Of a DNA stretch of 64,000 bases, positions 24,140 through 37,960 are shown in pieces. The notes under the pieces are model-generated. The model searched no databases, was not told the DNA's origin, and saw only the letters and a program-made list of their open reading frames with translations. Origin of the DNA: Tubiluchus corallicola (lineage: Eukaryota; Priapulida; Priapulimorpha; Priapulimorphida; Tubiluchidae); contig JAQGDQ010000040.1 in the NCBI GenBank assembly GCA_030141605.1, positions 310,001 through 374,000 on the forward strand, read 5' to 3'. The position numbers and the translations under genes are program-made. Each line of letters starts with the position of its first letter. The first letter of the stretch is position 1.

Positions 24140-24410
24140 CATTTATCATTGTCACTGTTGCCGTTGCTGCGGCTGCTACTGCTGCCGTTGTGCTGTTGCG
24201 GGTGTTCTTGCTGTGATCATTCTTGCAAATAGTACATAATTTGCTAAATTTAGTTCAGTTTTACTTTACTACTTTGCGAGTTCGTGATTACAGAATGACA
24301 TAATAGTTGTAGATACTGCTGCTCCTTCTAGCGTTGGCGTTGTTGTTGCTCGTCGTGTTGCAGTTGTTGTCGTTGTTATCATTGTTGCCATCACTGATAT
24401 CGCCATCATT
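24140..24410. repeat. Two GTT/GCT-rich trinucleotide tracts
   Basis: Imperfect GTT, GCT and CGT units occur at about 24150-24210 and 24320-24410. They are simple sequence with no coding support. Confidence 0.7.
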
Positions 24411-25917
24411 GTCATTACCAAGCATCAGAGAAGTAGTAGTAACACGGCAGTAGTGATCGAATAAAACAAAAAGAAAATGATCTAACAAAAGTAATATGGA
24501 GCGAAACTCGATAATAATTATTTTCCAAAAATTAATGAAATAAATCCAATTATCGTATCACTCAATCGCACTAAACCTTATCTAAAAACTTTAGGTCACT
24601 AATGAAGACAATTATAAAAGGTATAAGCAATCGTTAAATTTTACTGGAAGAAGACTACTGTTTTTGCGACGACATGAGCAAAAACTTAAAATGTCTGACC
24701 GCTGATTGATTTGTACGGGAAACCTTATTTCCACGTGACTGGATTTTAACAAGCTACATTTGTCTCTAGCAGATAAACGACAGATGTATTTTAGAAGCAA
24801 TTGAAAAAGAGCATGAAAAGAGAGAAGTAAAAACTAAAACAATTAGAAGAAAAACCCATCTGCGCAGTGGTTTCCTGTATATTACTTGTAATATGGATGA
24901 AAAGATTTCATTGAATAATGGTTTCCAGAATTAAAACACGCAAAGATAGCAGTTAATCAGTTCTCAAATACTTGTGAGACAGCCATCTTACCATACAGCG
25001 ATTGCCAAATTTAGACCATATGGCCACTGTATTTTTGCCATTGTTGCCAGTCCACAGGGCTGACGCTTTCCAGTGGTGCCAAAATTGGGCCACTGCTGCT
25101 AGTTAAATAAAAACAACAGTTAGCCACTTGAATTAATGTGGATACCAAAATGGTTGCCAAGTGCCAAACTATTGGTTTTCAAAATTTTGACTGTCTTACT
25201 CAGTGATCTTCTTGTACTTTTTTTAGCAATCCTAAATTATTTTTTAAACAAACGGAGGAACATCTACGCACTTTTATCCAATATTACACTTAATCACGAA
25301 TTGATTTGTTCCTGGGCTGATTATAGGCTAATCTATGCCTTCTTAGTTTGTGTCTAAGCTACAGGGGGATATCTTTGTTAGCGTAACAAATTGTAGAGTT
25401 CTGTCAAGTATTTTTGTGATGTATCCTTGCCTGCAAGAAGCATTTGAATATGATTAGCTTTGGTAGGACACCAGTGATAGACTATCCGTTATATTTAAAC
25501 GGTAACATTGCCTTATCCGGAGGTTCCATTAAGTGTGGACTTGTTCCTCATTTTAAAGTTTTAATAAGAAATTATCGTATCCTTGCAAGTAAAAATTGCA
25601 TTCTAATTAGTAGTTGTATAAACATTGACATGTTATTTGAGTCACTGTTTAAAACTGGCAAAAGATACTACATGATAATTTCGAGATGTAAATTATTAGG
25701 TTAAGGTATTTTTATAATGTGTTTCATTTGGTAATTTTCAATCTGTTTTATCAATAATAATAATAAAGGTAATTCCTTTTAGGACATAGTCCAGGGATAA
25801 CACAATAGGTAACTCAATACTTATTTCCAAGCTGGTCATGATTATTATTACCCGTATATTACTTCGATAAACCCGCGTGGTTGGTCGAACCAGCGCTACT
25901 ATTCTTTAAGTCTTTGG

Positions 25918-25993
25918 TATAATTCGGCCGGGGTTGTCCCCGCGACGTCCCGGGTTGGAAGCCAGCACGCTACCATTGAACTACCCACCCTGT
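25918..25993 (-). pseudogene. tRNA-Gly(UCC)-like pseudogene or SINE head
   Basis: On the minus strand GGTGGGTAGTTCAATGGTAG resembles the D-arm region of a glycine tRNA, followed by an anticodon-loop-like CTTCCAAC (anticodon TCC). The B box is broken (GGGGACAACCCC instead of GGGTTCGANTCCC) although the flanking CCCGG remains. Loss of TTC in the T loop argues against a working tRNA. Confidence 0.55.
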
Positions 25994-27364
25994 ACTTAAA
26001 TCGCCACTCACACATCAATAATTTTATATCTGTAATATGGTACTATGTGTACTAAGTTATAAATAAATAAATACTTATTAGACGAAAATGTTTGCGAAAT
26101 TAAACAGCTAGAAAGGCTTATTAATGTAACGAATGGGAGGCAGTTATAAGCGGCACTCTAAAGTATTCCTGCAATTATTCAAAAGTTTATTGATCTTCAG
26201 GTTAACTTCAACCTTATTCACTGAGTTGCACATGCACATAATGAATTGTTTATATATAAATGAAGCGCTGAAACCCTACTATGTTAATTTAGCAAACGCC
26301 TTTAAACTGCTTCTTTAGACAAATGTTGTCAAGTCTCTTCGTTGCACGTCTACATTTTCATTATTAATTACTTTGCTATCGTCTTACTGCAAAATAAATG
26401 GGAAATTTCTGCCCGAATTGCTCATATACTTTGTTAGTTACACGCGTCTAATAGCTGTGCTTCACCAAAGTGAAAAAAGCTTTTCTGAAATGTTTTACAT
26501 TAAACAGTAATGTATGGCTGTTAAATATTTGCTATAAGCTACAAATCGCCTTGATTTTTTGCATTTTGTTATATTGCTCGCAAACCAATGCCTAGGTAAC
26601 ATTACATCAGTACAATTGTAAGGCTAAATATGCTAAATATTTCTGTAAGTATATGAGTTAGACAGTTTTCGGCCAAAAAGATATGTTGGGTAAAAATCCG
26701 AATAACTTCAGTATCTGAAATTTATAGCAATTTAAAACTTGAAACCTGAATGCAACAGTGAATGCTGTTTGGTTCAATCCACAGGTCACGTGATTAAATT
26801 GGTCAAATTTTGGTCAATAATGGAAGTCTTGCATTATATTACAACATCATATCTTGCATTTTAGCCGGTGAGAAGTATAGGATTTATTATCTATTATAGG
26901 ATTAAAGCACGTTACTGCATTGTTTGTCAAATTTGTTGCTGACTGTGAAAAGATTAATGACATTCGAGTTCAGTAATAATGACAGTGAGGCCAGCGCCTT
27001 ACCGGAAGCCAGATATGGAGCTAAATGGGGAAGCCAATCTAGGTGCAGGCGTGATTAGTGAACATTCTCGGGCAACTCACTCAGCTGGTACGAACATCCA
27101 AGTCTATTTACACGCTCTACGAAATACATTAACCCAGGAGTTGCAGATTCGTTAACTCGACAAATGTAGAGTGCAAATAGTTCCAGTTAGCAGCACATAA
27201 CAGCAATTGTACACATTCTTCACAGCTATTATAAAAACATGTAACAATTCACAAGTGTTTATTTACTTTATTGACTCCTTAACACGCATTAACATTGTGA
27301 AGTATCACAGACAGTTATAATAATTACGGAATCCATTTGTTTGAATGGCTTAAAATAGAAAAAA

Positions 27365-27450
27365 TGAAAAAAATCAGCCGGTACAGAATTCGAACCCAGT
27401 ACCGCAACGTGCTAGTATGCATGGCGTGCTGTTTAGTGTAGAAGCATCAC
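27365..27450 (-). repeat. tRNA-like sequence with intact B box (SINE fragment candidate)
   Basis: The minus strand carries GGGTTCGAATTC, a good pol III B box, near 27383-27394. A clear A box and a closed acceptor stem are not evident, so I call it a SINE-like fragment rather than a tRNA gene. Confidence 0.4.
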
Positions 27451-28070
27451 CTCGCTTATCATAAAAATTTTTTATCGCGTCGCGAAGATTTCGTCGCGAA
27501 GATTTCGCTTTCAGTTGTGTCTTTTCTTTGAGCCTTACGTTAAAAATTTCTGAATTCACTTATTAATATTCTTAAATTAAACACATCTGTATAATCAATA
27601 GAGAAACTTAGTACAGTACTGTAATCTTAGAAAGTACTTGAGCAGAAGCGAAATGCCAAATGCCAGATTCTTAAGGTGTTATAATTTTTGGCAAATTTAG
27701 TATTATAGTTTTTTTACTAAGTTACTGAAAAATGTTCAGTAATATTATAGAGCATAACATTCTTCAGTAAGAAAAAATTGTAAACTATGATAAGTAAGAT
27801 ATGAAATTCCTTTAATAAATTTTCGGTGTGCTTCTTCATTGCATTTATCCTCCCCTATAAAACCGTGCGTATCAACCTTTTCAGTTAGCTAACGATAGAA
27901 GCAGATTGTTTCGTCTTTAATTTGAAGTTAATTGCGCAAATTGTTGAAATCGAATACATATATTTTACTGCCATCGATTTTCTGCTTCATAACCTGCGCG
28001 TAGAAGCGTTAATTTTGAGTGTTAATTTACAGTGACGGTTGTACGCTATGCTATATAGAACGTCATCATC

Positions 28071-28072
<2 letters not shown>

Positions 28073-28131
<59 letters not shown>

Positions 28132-28232
28132 CAGAGAGAAAAACAGGGGGGAGAGAGAGACAGGTGGGAGAGAAAGAGAGAGAGAGAAAAGGGAGAGACT
28201 AATGGAGAGAAAGGGAGAAATAGAAAGAGAAG

Positions 28233-28306
<74 letters not shown>
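28073..28306. repeat. Two (GA)n tracts joined by purine-rich sequence
   Basis: Pure (GA)n at 28073-28128 and about 28235-28306 flank a purine-only degenerate middle. The Arg/Glu frame across it is spurious. Confidence 0.97.
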
Positions 28307-28308
<2 letters not shown>

Positions 28309-29998
28309 ATTAATACAATAACAAATTTCTCGAGTGTTTACTGCATAACTTGCCGAAAGACAGACAATATTCCCATTCAAATCTTCATTGCAAAATCTTG
28401 TCGTTTGTATCCGCTTATAACACGAAGAGTTTGAATGAAACCTTTGCAGTATTAGACATGTAAAGAAACTGCTGGCACAGCGCGGTGCAAGTGAGAGTCT
28501 ATTATATATTGTTGAAGGACAAGAAATAAAGTTTTAATATGTTTCAGAAAAGCCTACTTGAAAAACTACATTGCTTCATTTGCTTGGTGACTATCTTCTG
28601 CGCTTCTCTTATTTGCGTAGAGAAAAATTCCTGTTTTATTCTCATTTTAAATTCACCCGGCGAACTGCCCCAGGCCCACCACTGTATAACGTCCCTGACG
28701 CACATCGCAAACATTGATTAAAATTTTTCAGTACTGTCCAATATTTGGAAAAATTCTAGACTGCTGATTAGCTGAATTGCAAGATTTTGTAATACGCCTA
28801 TTATAAGAGCGATATGACTTGTACTACGCAGTTCTTCTAAACACTGATATATTGATTTGTTACTTGTATAACACTAGGATGCGCTGCCTATAATTGGGCA
28901 TGAGCGACTAGGCAACATTTGTGCTTTAGTCGGGATCCTTCAATTTTCTGAAACTGTTTTCTAACTTCTTCTATTTTTGTCTATTGGGATAGCTTTATAT
29001 ACAGTTGTGTTCGATACGATTTTTGTGCATTGAAGAGAGTTGAAGCTTTTTTATGAATTTACAAAACAAGGTTCAACTGTCAAAATGTGAATCCAATATT
29101 GACCAAAGACTCGCAGGCTCCTCTTCAGTATATTAATTTTTTTATGCTCAAAACACAACCAAAGGGATGAAAACCAGTCATATTAGAGGTGAAAAGAAAT
29201 GAGATATGAACTTGTACATGTTGCACATAGCAGCAATTTTAAAACTCTTAAGGGAGTAGGGGTGCCATTGGTTGTACGATGAATGCTCTAAATCAATAAG
29301 TGTCCCTAAACTGATAAAAACCGTTAAAGGTATTATGTGGACAATATTTTGAGGTTAAAAATTCTCCACCAGACTGTTTCCACACGTTGAAAAAAATCAG
29401 TGTTTATTTTCAATATTGATTCTCATCATCATTCTGGGCAACAAAATCCAAACGTTTAACTTTATAGAGCCAGAATTTTACAATTTACAAATCATGGACA
29501 ATTTTAATTTATCATATAGACTATTACTTTTAAACAGTGGTTATCATTGACTTTACAACAGCCTCTGCATTGCTAGGCGAACCGTTTAATATCAGTTAAT
29601 TCACTTTTCTTATATCCACTGACAAATCCATGTAACCACTCACTTTAATACGTTACAATCGTCCTGAAAATCATGTTCTCATGCACTTACAAGCTAAGTG
29701 CAGCACAACTGCAGGCATCAATAATACATTATTCTAACTGCAAGCACTTAAACATGATTACATTTTAATCCTCTAATTCATCCTGTTGATTCAATAATGA
29801 CTGCCTGCGTTCGGTAGCACCTTCACATTTCTCAGGTAAAATTCAGTTGTTACAGTTTCGTGTTTTTAGACTTGAGCCGTTTTGAAGAAAGATAAACAAA
29901 TGTACGGTAACACTTTTTCTGCTTCGTCTAAGTCACGCAAGCGTAGCGTAACGTCTTAATGTGACGATATAAAACGATACTGTAATAAGTAAAACGAC

Positions 29999-30110
29999 AA
30001 AGAGAGAGAGGTGGAAGGTGGGAGGGAAGGGAGAGAGGGGGAAGGAGAAAAAAATGCAGAGACAGAGAGGGGAAGGAGACAGAAATGGAGAGAAAATAGG
30101 GATCGGTTTT
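29999..30110. repeat. Purine-rich degenerate GA/GGGA tract
   Basis: About 110 bases are nearly all A or G, with GAGAG, GGGAAG and GACAGAG units. It is low complexity. Confidence 0.8.
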
Positions 30111-30834
30111 AAGGTTTCAAGTTGGTCATTAAAGGCACAAAAAACTTTCAAATTCCTCTTTGCCTTTATTTTCCATTCATTCCTTTCTCAAAACTGAATA
30201 ATTTGATTCGTTGCAGTAAAAATATTGCTAAATTCGAAAATCTGCGACATTTGTAGTCGAAATTCATTTGCGTAACCTTTCAGTCACCTTTGCAACGTAA
30301 CAACGTGAAAAACAAAATTGCGGATAATAGACATTAATTTTTGGAATTTATCGCCTACGATGGCATTACTGATGCTGATGATAACATCTTGATTAACAGG
30401 TATTAAAGAGCGGCAAGCTCTTGTTGCTGCCGCGCTCCACATATTCTGAATAAACGACAGTCCTTAATTGATAACAATTCATAATGAAAAACGTGGGCAT
30501 CGTTAATTTTTCTGGTGCTATTCAGTGGACAAGCTCGTTGACATGCTCTCAACGTAGGCGAGCTAAGTAAGCTTACTCGCGTTATTAATCTTCAGAAAGA
30601 GACATTAAGTGCACGACTGTCTTGAGTCAATTGCTCTGTAAATCCCACCTTTATAATAATAACAGGCTAGGTCTCTAAGCTCTCGAAAGGTCTGTGTACT
30701 TATTTGCGTTTCCAGTTAACCATGCACTCAATATTATAATCTTCTCTTTGAACCACCCAAGTATTTAAGCTTGGCCTGCCACTGACTGGTTTTTAATTAC
30801 AGCCATCGGTTAGAGGGTACGACTTTCGGTTTTA

Positions 30835-30906
30835 GGCATTAAAACTGTTTGACAGTGCTACCATCCATGAGGCTTTAAAACTGTTTGACAGTGCTACCAT
30901 CCATGA
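30835..30906. repeat. 36-base tandem duplication, two copies
   Basis: Copies 30835-30870 and 30871-30906 differ at one base. Each includes AAAACTGTTTGACAGTGC, which itself contains the short palindrome CTGTTTGACAG. Confidence 0.93.
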
Positions 30907-31562
30907 ATATACCAAATGGCAAGGTAGTTCTAATGAAACCGTAAAATGAAAAATGGCTGTATTTGAAAAAAATTTGAGTTGCGGCTTACCCATCATCTGA
31001 CTGCTATATAATATAGCCCCCCCCCCGTTCCCAATTACTTCTGCATATCGCATTGTGAATGTACATTTTTGTAGTATATTTTAAGAACAAACGTAGAGAG
31101 ATCCTCCTGTGAAAGCGTGACGTTGTTAATATAATTATATTTCGTTTTCCCGCAGCTAACTAATAGTTTGTTCGCCTTCATGCAGTTATCAGTCTTTTAG
31201 CTCTCTGTTTTTACAGTAATTATAAGAACTATAGTAATTATAGTAATTTTATGGTAATTGTAGCTATTATAAAAAAGTGCATTGAACTAACGAAAGGTAG
31301 GCCATTAATTCAGATAAGAAAATGGAGTGGTCCCAGGGTGAATCATTGCGGCACCCCACAGTTTATATTTAGGGCAAAAATTTAGTGTACAAAAGTCAAT
31401 ATCAACAACGCAAGTTGTCGTCGCTGTGTCATTGTCAATAAACCCTTGGAGTGGTCTGCAGTTTTGTAGCTATACGGATAAGTCAAAGCTAGGATTTTAC
31501 CGTTGAACTAAACTGCAACAGTTTCAGTTAATCAACAAAAGTTGTCAAAATTGATATTTACT

Positions 31563-32119
31563 GTAGTGGGTGCATAGGCCCTTTTTTGGTTTTAATTTAG
31601 TTTTCAATTACTGCCACGCTGCTGCCACCTGTTCGTTTATTTGGTAGGCATTTAGCTTTTTACAGTAGTCACTCTTTTAAAATTGAAGCACCTAATATCC
31701 TTCAATACATTAGCATTTTGGCCTTTCGTGAGCTATAGCTGTAGTAGTTGTATGATGTTTTACCTGCCTTTTGGTTCTCTCCGCCATTGCTCCATTTTTC
31801 TTAGGCATTATGACTGTGAATTTCTTACGAATTTATCGTTGTGACATTGTTGTTTTTAAGGCTACTTGGTGTTCTCATTCCTGTCTTTGTAACTGTTTTA
31901 ACAAGACCTTTAAAAAGGGTCTAACAACGTAAGTTATTATTAATTAATTTCAATATAATCTACATAATTTCTATATCAGTTCTTAGTTATAGCAATACAT
32001 TTAATCATGCAACTAATTTTCTTCTACTCAATGCAAATTAAATGTTAATAATTCTATTTCAGAATAAAGAAACTTTTGGTCAACACGTTAAACTGGTGTT
32101 TTGTATCCATTTCATTTAC
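31563..32119 (-). repeat. Interspersed repeat, copy B of an inverted pair (557 bases)
   Basis: It is the reverse complement of 15661-16218 along its full length. It carries a short insertion relative to copy A around 31895-31920. Both copies lie inside the GPCR intron, 15.3 kb apart and in opposite orientation. Confidence 0.88.
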
Positions 32120-34974
32120 AATATGATGTTTTTCATTGATTTATCTTACCATCGGCTCAAAGAACATGATACGTTTTTCCAAAAGTTTTAACAGCTACTA
32201 GGGCTGGGTTTTGTGACTTATAAGAAGGAAACGCGGCGGCAATGGAGAAGCAGTTTCAAAAATAACTTTTAAGTTTTGAAACAAATTTCATAGTTACTTT
32301 AATTTTTTGTGTATAATTAGAATAAATAATGGCATACCAGAATTCTGATGTCGGTCTTTTTCGGTTCATCTAATACAATGCTAACGATAAAGGTACAAAA
32401 GTCGCCCAATATGAATGTGTAACATCTATAACAGCGTTCTACCACGTAACATTATAAATTATGTTATAATGTAAGGACAGTATTTTCAAAGTTGAAAGCT
32501 TAGCAGGGTGAGAGAAGCTATTCTACATTTCCGGCTCAATCTAGGAATGTACTCGACAAAGAAACACGGCATTCCATATTAAAAAGTTGGAGGCTTTTAT
32601 AATTTAACAATTACCAAATACATTCAATGATATTTCTAAGCAACATTACTTACACTGCGATGCGTGGTACGTGCTCTACAAGTAACAATAATCCATTTCT
32701 GGATGTGAAATGAGATGAAGTGGAATAAATACATCAAGTGGTTTTGCCTTATCACAAGTTTGAGTACGAGGACGAACGAATACTAGAAGCAAGCAAAGTA
32801 AATAAAAAAATTTTATCAAAGACAAGCAAACAACAAGAGCGTTATTCGAAAGTAAGCCAAAAGTAATGAGTCGAAAAATTATAGAATTCAACTGTAAACT
32901 TTCAGTTTCATTCTTGGTTTTCGGTCTTAAATTTCTTTCGCTAGATTATTTTTGTTGTATCATGCCTGTTATAATACAAGCTGAAGCTCCTCGATAATTT
33001 TCCAGTTAATATATTAGAAAGAAGCATATTACTGAGCGCACCATATCAGATGACGAAGCCCGGCTGCACAGTGAAGATAAAATAATGTAACTAAACTACA
33101 TAAGTAGTACTGCCCTACTTGTCTTATAGCAAATTATGCTGGACTAAATCCTGTGATGAAAGCGTGGACAATGACTTGTTATCATGATTTCTTGTCCTTG
33201 TTAAGAGAGCGCCAGGCAAAATTCCTTTCGATTCGGTCTGAAAGGAGAGGAAACGGCCAATACCCGAATCCAGACCAAGCTCATCCTGAAGTCTCCGATT
33301 GTTGCGTTACTAAGGTGTTAATAATTGCCTAAGGTCTTAAATAATGGTTGTCTTAAGGCAAGTTTGCAACCGTATACACTTTAGTTTCCATATACACGCA
33401 GTCCTTAAAAGATCGCACTGCCTTCTATAAAGTCATTACTAAACTCTTAGAGATTTTCGGGAGAAAATGTATCAATTTTGCTTTTTTATGTAATTTTTAG
33501 TCCCTATAGTTTACTGCTATGTTGAAATATTAGTAATCAGCGATGAATAAAAAAATATAGTCGGCCAAATAAAATATGTTTGTATGTACATATCGGGTGG
33601 CGTAGAAAAAAAAGTGTCAAATTTTAGACTGCAACAATATTAGAAGCAAGTGCCCTACAAAATTGAAATTTCGCGGCGCGATATCACAATGCATTAACTT
33701 TTAGCACTGACAGTTACAAGTTTATAGCCTTAAACATTTTTAAGTTATAGCTGAAAAGCTTTTTCATTTTAAAAATTTAGGAGTTTAAATGTTAACAAAA
33801 TCTTCAATTGAAAAACTTCTAATAAAGAAACCAAATCAACCATGTTACATTATGGTATTTACCACAGAAACTAAACCACTGATAAAAATTTGTTATCAAT
33901 AAAAATGGGACTTAATCGTCTAGACTTTGGTACTGGAAATCCCTTAACGAGAAATCCTTTTATAGTGACCACGCACGCTGTACAGGGCCGTTTGAGACGC
34001 AGAGGAACTAAAGGCAAAAACTGTCGAGTGTGGGACCAAGTGCTTCTTAAAGAAGTGTGAAACTATATCAGTTGTTAGAAGAAATGCCTTCGTACAGATT
34101 GCATTGAAAATGATGGTCACAAAGCACAATGCCGTGACACAAAGACTTTTCATGCATTTATTTTTTGTAATATTAATTTAAAAGTTCTGTATCTTTGGAA
34201 GAATCTAAGAAAAAGATTTAAATTTTTTGCAGTTTGTACATGTATGCCTTTAACGTCAGTCTGTTAATTTTCGAGCGTTTCTGTTGTTTTCTTTTTGATC
34301 AAAATAATTTGATCAATAATATCGTATCATAATATCGTGATCAAAACTTCGGTACATTTTTGGTGCCAACAGATATGTATAAATATTGTGTCTTGCTAAT
34401 CAAAATCAATTTATCCTATAACGCTAAACAACTCTATTAGTTGCTTTTGCCTTATCGTTAATATTAAAATGCGCTCACGTGCTTGCACTTTTTCCATCGC
34501 TTTCTCTGAGATTTTAAGGTTTCTCTAATCCAAAACAGGAAAATCCATTTAACTGTGTCAGTTTGAAATTCCGAAATGCCAGTAATGTCATGGACATGTT
34601 GTCGCAACATTTGTGGTTAGTTGATTGAAACTGTTACCATACGCATCGTTTAGTACAATTTTGACAACGTGCACGTTTCAACTGTTTTTCATTTCTCAGG
34701 CGTGGTTAAATGAAAAGTTATCGTGTTTCACAGTTCACAAATTTAATCTAGCAATATAGCAATCAATAAAAAAAGAACGTAAAAGCGCAAAATAATAAAA
34801 CTTTCATTTCTCTTGTTTGGAAAGAAGAATACATAGCTTGAATTAGTATCGCTTAAAAAGTTCGATATTTCTATGAGAAATTTTGTTTAATTTTATGAAA
34901 TTAAATGTCACGGCAATACCAAAGTTCAGCATTGGCATTTATTAGTAAAAGGGTGATTAAGCGACCAAGTGAAC

Positions 34975-35130
34975 TAGTATGCAGACAGACAGGTAGGTGA
35001 CAAGAAGGAAAATGGGAAAGCAAGCAGTAGGCAGGTGGTAAGTAATTAGAAGCGTAAGTAAATTAATTAAGCAAGAAAGCAAGCAGTAAGAAAGGAAGCA
35101 GCAAGCAAGTAAGCACAACAAAACGAAATA
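34975..35130. repeat. Degenerate AAGC/AGGT/AAGT tetranucleotide region
   Basis: Loose GCAAGCAAGTAAGC-type units form a low-complexity stretch with no coding support. Confidence 0.6.
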
Positions 35131-35692
35131 AATGAAACGCGCTAATTTGATTTTTTATTTGGTTCCCTAGATTACAAGATCTTTATCGTTGTACTAAACC
35201 TTAATTAAATGTGTTACAAGTGCAGTTTAAACCGCAGTTCATCAAATATCAAGTGATTCGCCGGCATAACTAGCTTTACAAGAAAATTTTGTTGAACGAT
35301 TTAATATTTAATATTGCGGTAACCGCCTAGGCTTCTGTAGCTTTTTTGGTAAAGTAAGTGCCACTAATAAACGTGTTACATCCATTGACAAGCGATAACA
35401 ACAATGAAAGCGATAATGGCGTTGACAACAACAGTAATAACGGTGTCCACAATAGCAGCAACAACAGCAACGATAAAAGCAATGTTCAAATGCCGTTTGA
35501 GGAAAAAACATTTTTGGCTAGTTTATAGTTATAGTAATTATAGTAATTATAGTGTTTATGAGTAAGATCAAACATCTGTGCCTGTCTAGTTCACCCTATA
35601 CTACTATACTACCATACCAGCCTTATGCCAGGGGCAACTCAACCATTCCTAACTGCCACTAAATTTTTGATTTCAATGGGGTCAAGGCATGT

Positions 35693-35822
<130 letters not shown>

Positions 35823-37274
35823 GCAGCAACAATAACTGCAGCAGAGACACCAGCGACAGTAGCAGCAATGCAACAGCGACAGCAACAACAATAATAATGA
35901 CAACGACAACAACAACAACGAAAACCGGCTTTTCAGTAAAATAAATGACGCAATATTGTAACAGAACAGAGATTGTACCCTCGCAACGCAAGCTATTAAT
36001 ATTCTTTCTGCGCTGCAACTGAACGAGCTCTTCTTGCAAAATAATGTCTTTTAAAAATATCTTCACCAACTGGGAGTCGTAAATGCAAAAGGTTCTGTTA
36101 TCATTCTGAAACCGGAGACATTTGCTAAAAATATCATCTCCATTAACTCAGACAATAGGAATAAAGCCCGATAGGTGTTACGTAATATTCTACCTGCAGT
36201 TGATCTGATATATCCATTAAATCTGCCTCTGTAAAGCATACGGGTAAAGCAGGCCTATGCAATGAGGTAAAATGTATTTTATAAAGCGGGCCATTAATTC
36301 CAGTTTTGACGTCGTTGTCCATTATTTGTGTTTTTATTTGTTTATTCTTTATTTATTTGTCAGCTAATTAGTTAATGAAACCAATCTATTTAGTGTTCAC
36401 TCGGTTCGTTATTAAGCCAGTCAGTTAATCGTTCGGTAGCTAAGTCCGGTCGCTGGCTAGTCAGTTAAGCAGTTATTCAACCAGTTGACTAACGTGCTAA
36501 TTATATAGTTTATTAGATATAGATTAGTTTATCTGTCTGTTTGTTTGTTGGGTTGCTTGCTTGTGTATTTGTTTCCTATTAAGGCATATCTACATGCTAT
36601 ATCACATTTCAGTGCACGTGAGTTCATCAATTAGTCCATGCAATCTTCCACATATTCTTAATTGAGCATTCCAAAATGGTTTGATCAATAACTCAACAAA
36701 AAGTGTTTTAAAATTTATTATATTGTGGGTTGTTTATCAAATTATTGAAAAAAAGTTTTTTTTTCAGTAATAGCGGTTTGAATTAAGAATTGCAAAGTTT
36801 ACGTGCTCATTTTTGTGATTTTGTTTCTAGTTCACATCTATTTTTGTAATTATTGTACTATGCAAATTTATGTAATTATGAGTTTTATAGATTGATGCAT
36901 AGGCATTGTCACGGTCCAGTTAACACTCCCCCATTCCACATTGCATCCATCATGTATGAGCTGCGTCACTGGTAAGTGATAATGTCGCACGTTTTACGAA
37001 AAAAAAGCATCGCTAACATCATTGACCAAACCTGATAGCCATCACTGACACAATTCACTTCACCGTTTTTACAAAGTTAACTCCTTAAATAAGTATTTAT
37101 TATTACATTTATTACTTTTAAGTACTCTACGTAATTCACTGTTCGTGTTCTTAAAGATTGAACAGCATGGTAAGGCTGCACTTGGCGAGATTTTAAACTT
37201 TGGTGAAAGCAGTGTTCAAATTGGTGAGCATTGAGCTGTCATTGCCATTCAATAAGGGGTGAACATCCATCTTG

Positions 37275-37545
37275 ACAAGTTCTTGCGCAAACTCTCGTTG
37301 AGAGCAAACTCGCAAGTGTGAACATTTTGGCAAGTTCTTGCACAAGCTGTCGCTGAGAGTTTGGTAAGTTCTCTCGCAAGTGTGAACGGCTTGGCAAGTT
37401 CTTTCGCCAGTTATTGCAAACTCAGCGAGAGCTGCTAACAGTTCCTGCGCAATAGCTTGCGATAAAACTAGCCAAGCCGTTCGCACTTGCAAGTTTACTT
37501 TCAAAGAGTACTTGCGCAAGAACTTGCGAAAGAACCCTTTGGTCT
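37275..37545. repeat. Foldback-type repeat built from GCAAGTTCTTGCGC-like units
   Basis: The segment contains several copies of CAAGTTCTTGCGCA-like and CGCAAGTGTGAAC-like units in one orientation, then complementary units near the right end. For example GTGAACGGCTTGGCAAGTT (37381-37399) is mirrored by TAGCCAAGCCGTTCGCAC near 37475. The outer ends CAAGTTCTTGCGCAA and TTGCGCAAGAACTTG are inverted repeats. This fits a foldback transposon or MITE with internal repeats. Confidence 0.7.
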
Positions 37546-37811
37546 GAATCCGCCATTAAGCGTAAATAAAGAGGATCTGTGAGGTCACACATGATAAGAT
37601 CAGAATTTACATTGAGCGCCGGAAAAGAAGGACTTCCAGGTTCGAAAAGTTCTTCTTGCACAATTACTTACTCTTAACGCCATCTCTGTTAAATCTTTCA
37701 TGATTGTTGTATAAGCGTGTGTGAATAAATGAAATTCCAAGAGAAGGTAATCTCAGAATCTGCAAGCAGGCCATGCTGACAGAATTGTCCTAAGATGTTC
37801 TTGAAGAACGT

Positions 37812-37960
37812 AGGTAAAAGTGGCACGGGAAAAATGGAACAGGAAATGGCACAAATGTAAAAATATGTAAAAATGGCACAGGTAAAAATGGCACAGAAAA
37901 AGTGGCACGGTAAAAATGGCATAGGAAAAAATGGCACGGGAAAGTGGCCAAAATGGGGAA
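37812..37960. repeat. Minisatellite of GGTAAAAATGGCACAG-like units, locus 1
   Basis: About eight imperfect copies of a unit of about 17 bases occur here. A short inverted group of related units lies at about 38512-38546. The same unit in the same direct-then-inverted arrangement recurs near 51.7-52.0 kb. Confidence 0.85.

Noticed and set aside
25918-25993. A functional tRNA-Gly gene
   Set aside because: The T loop lacks the TTCGA core, so the B box is broken and the fold is impaired.
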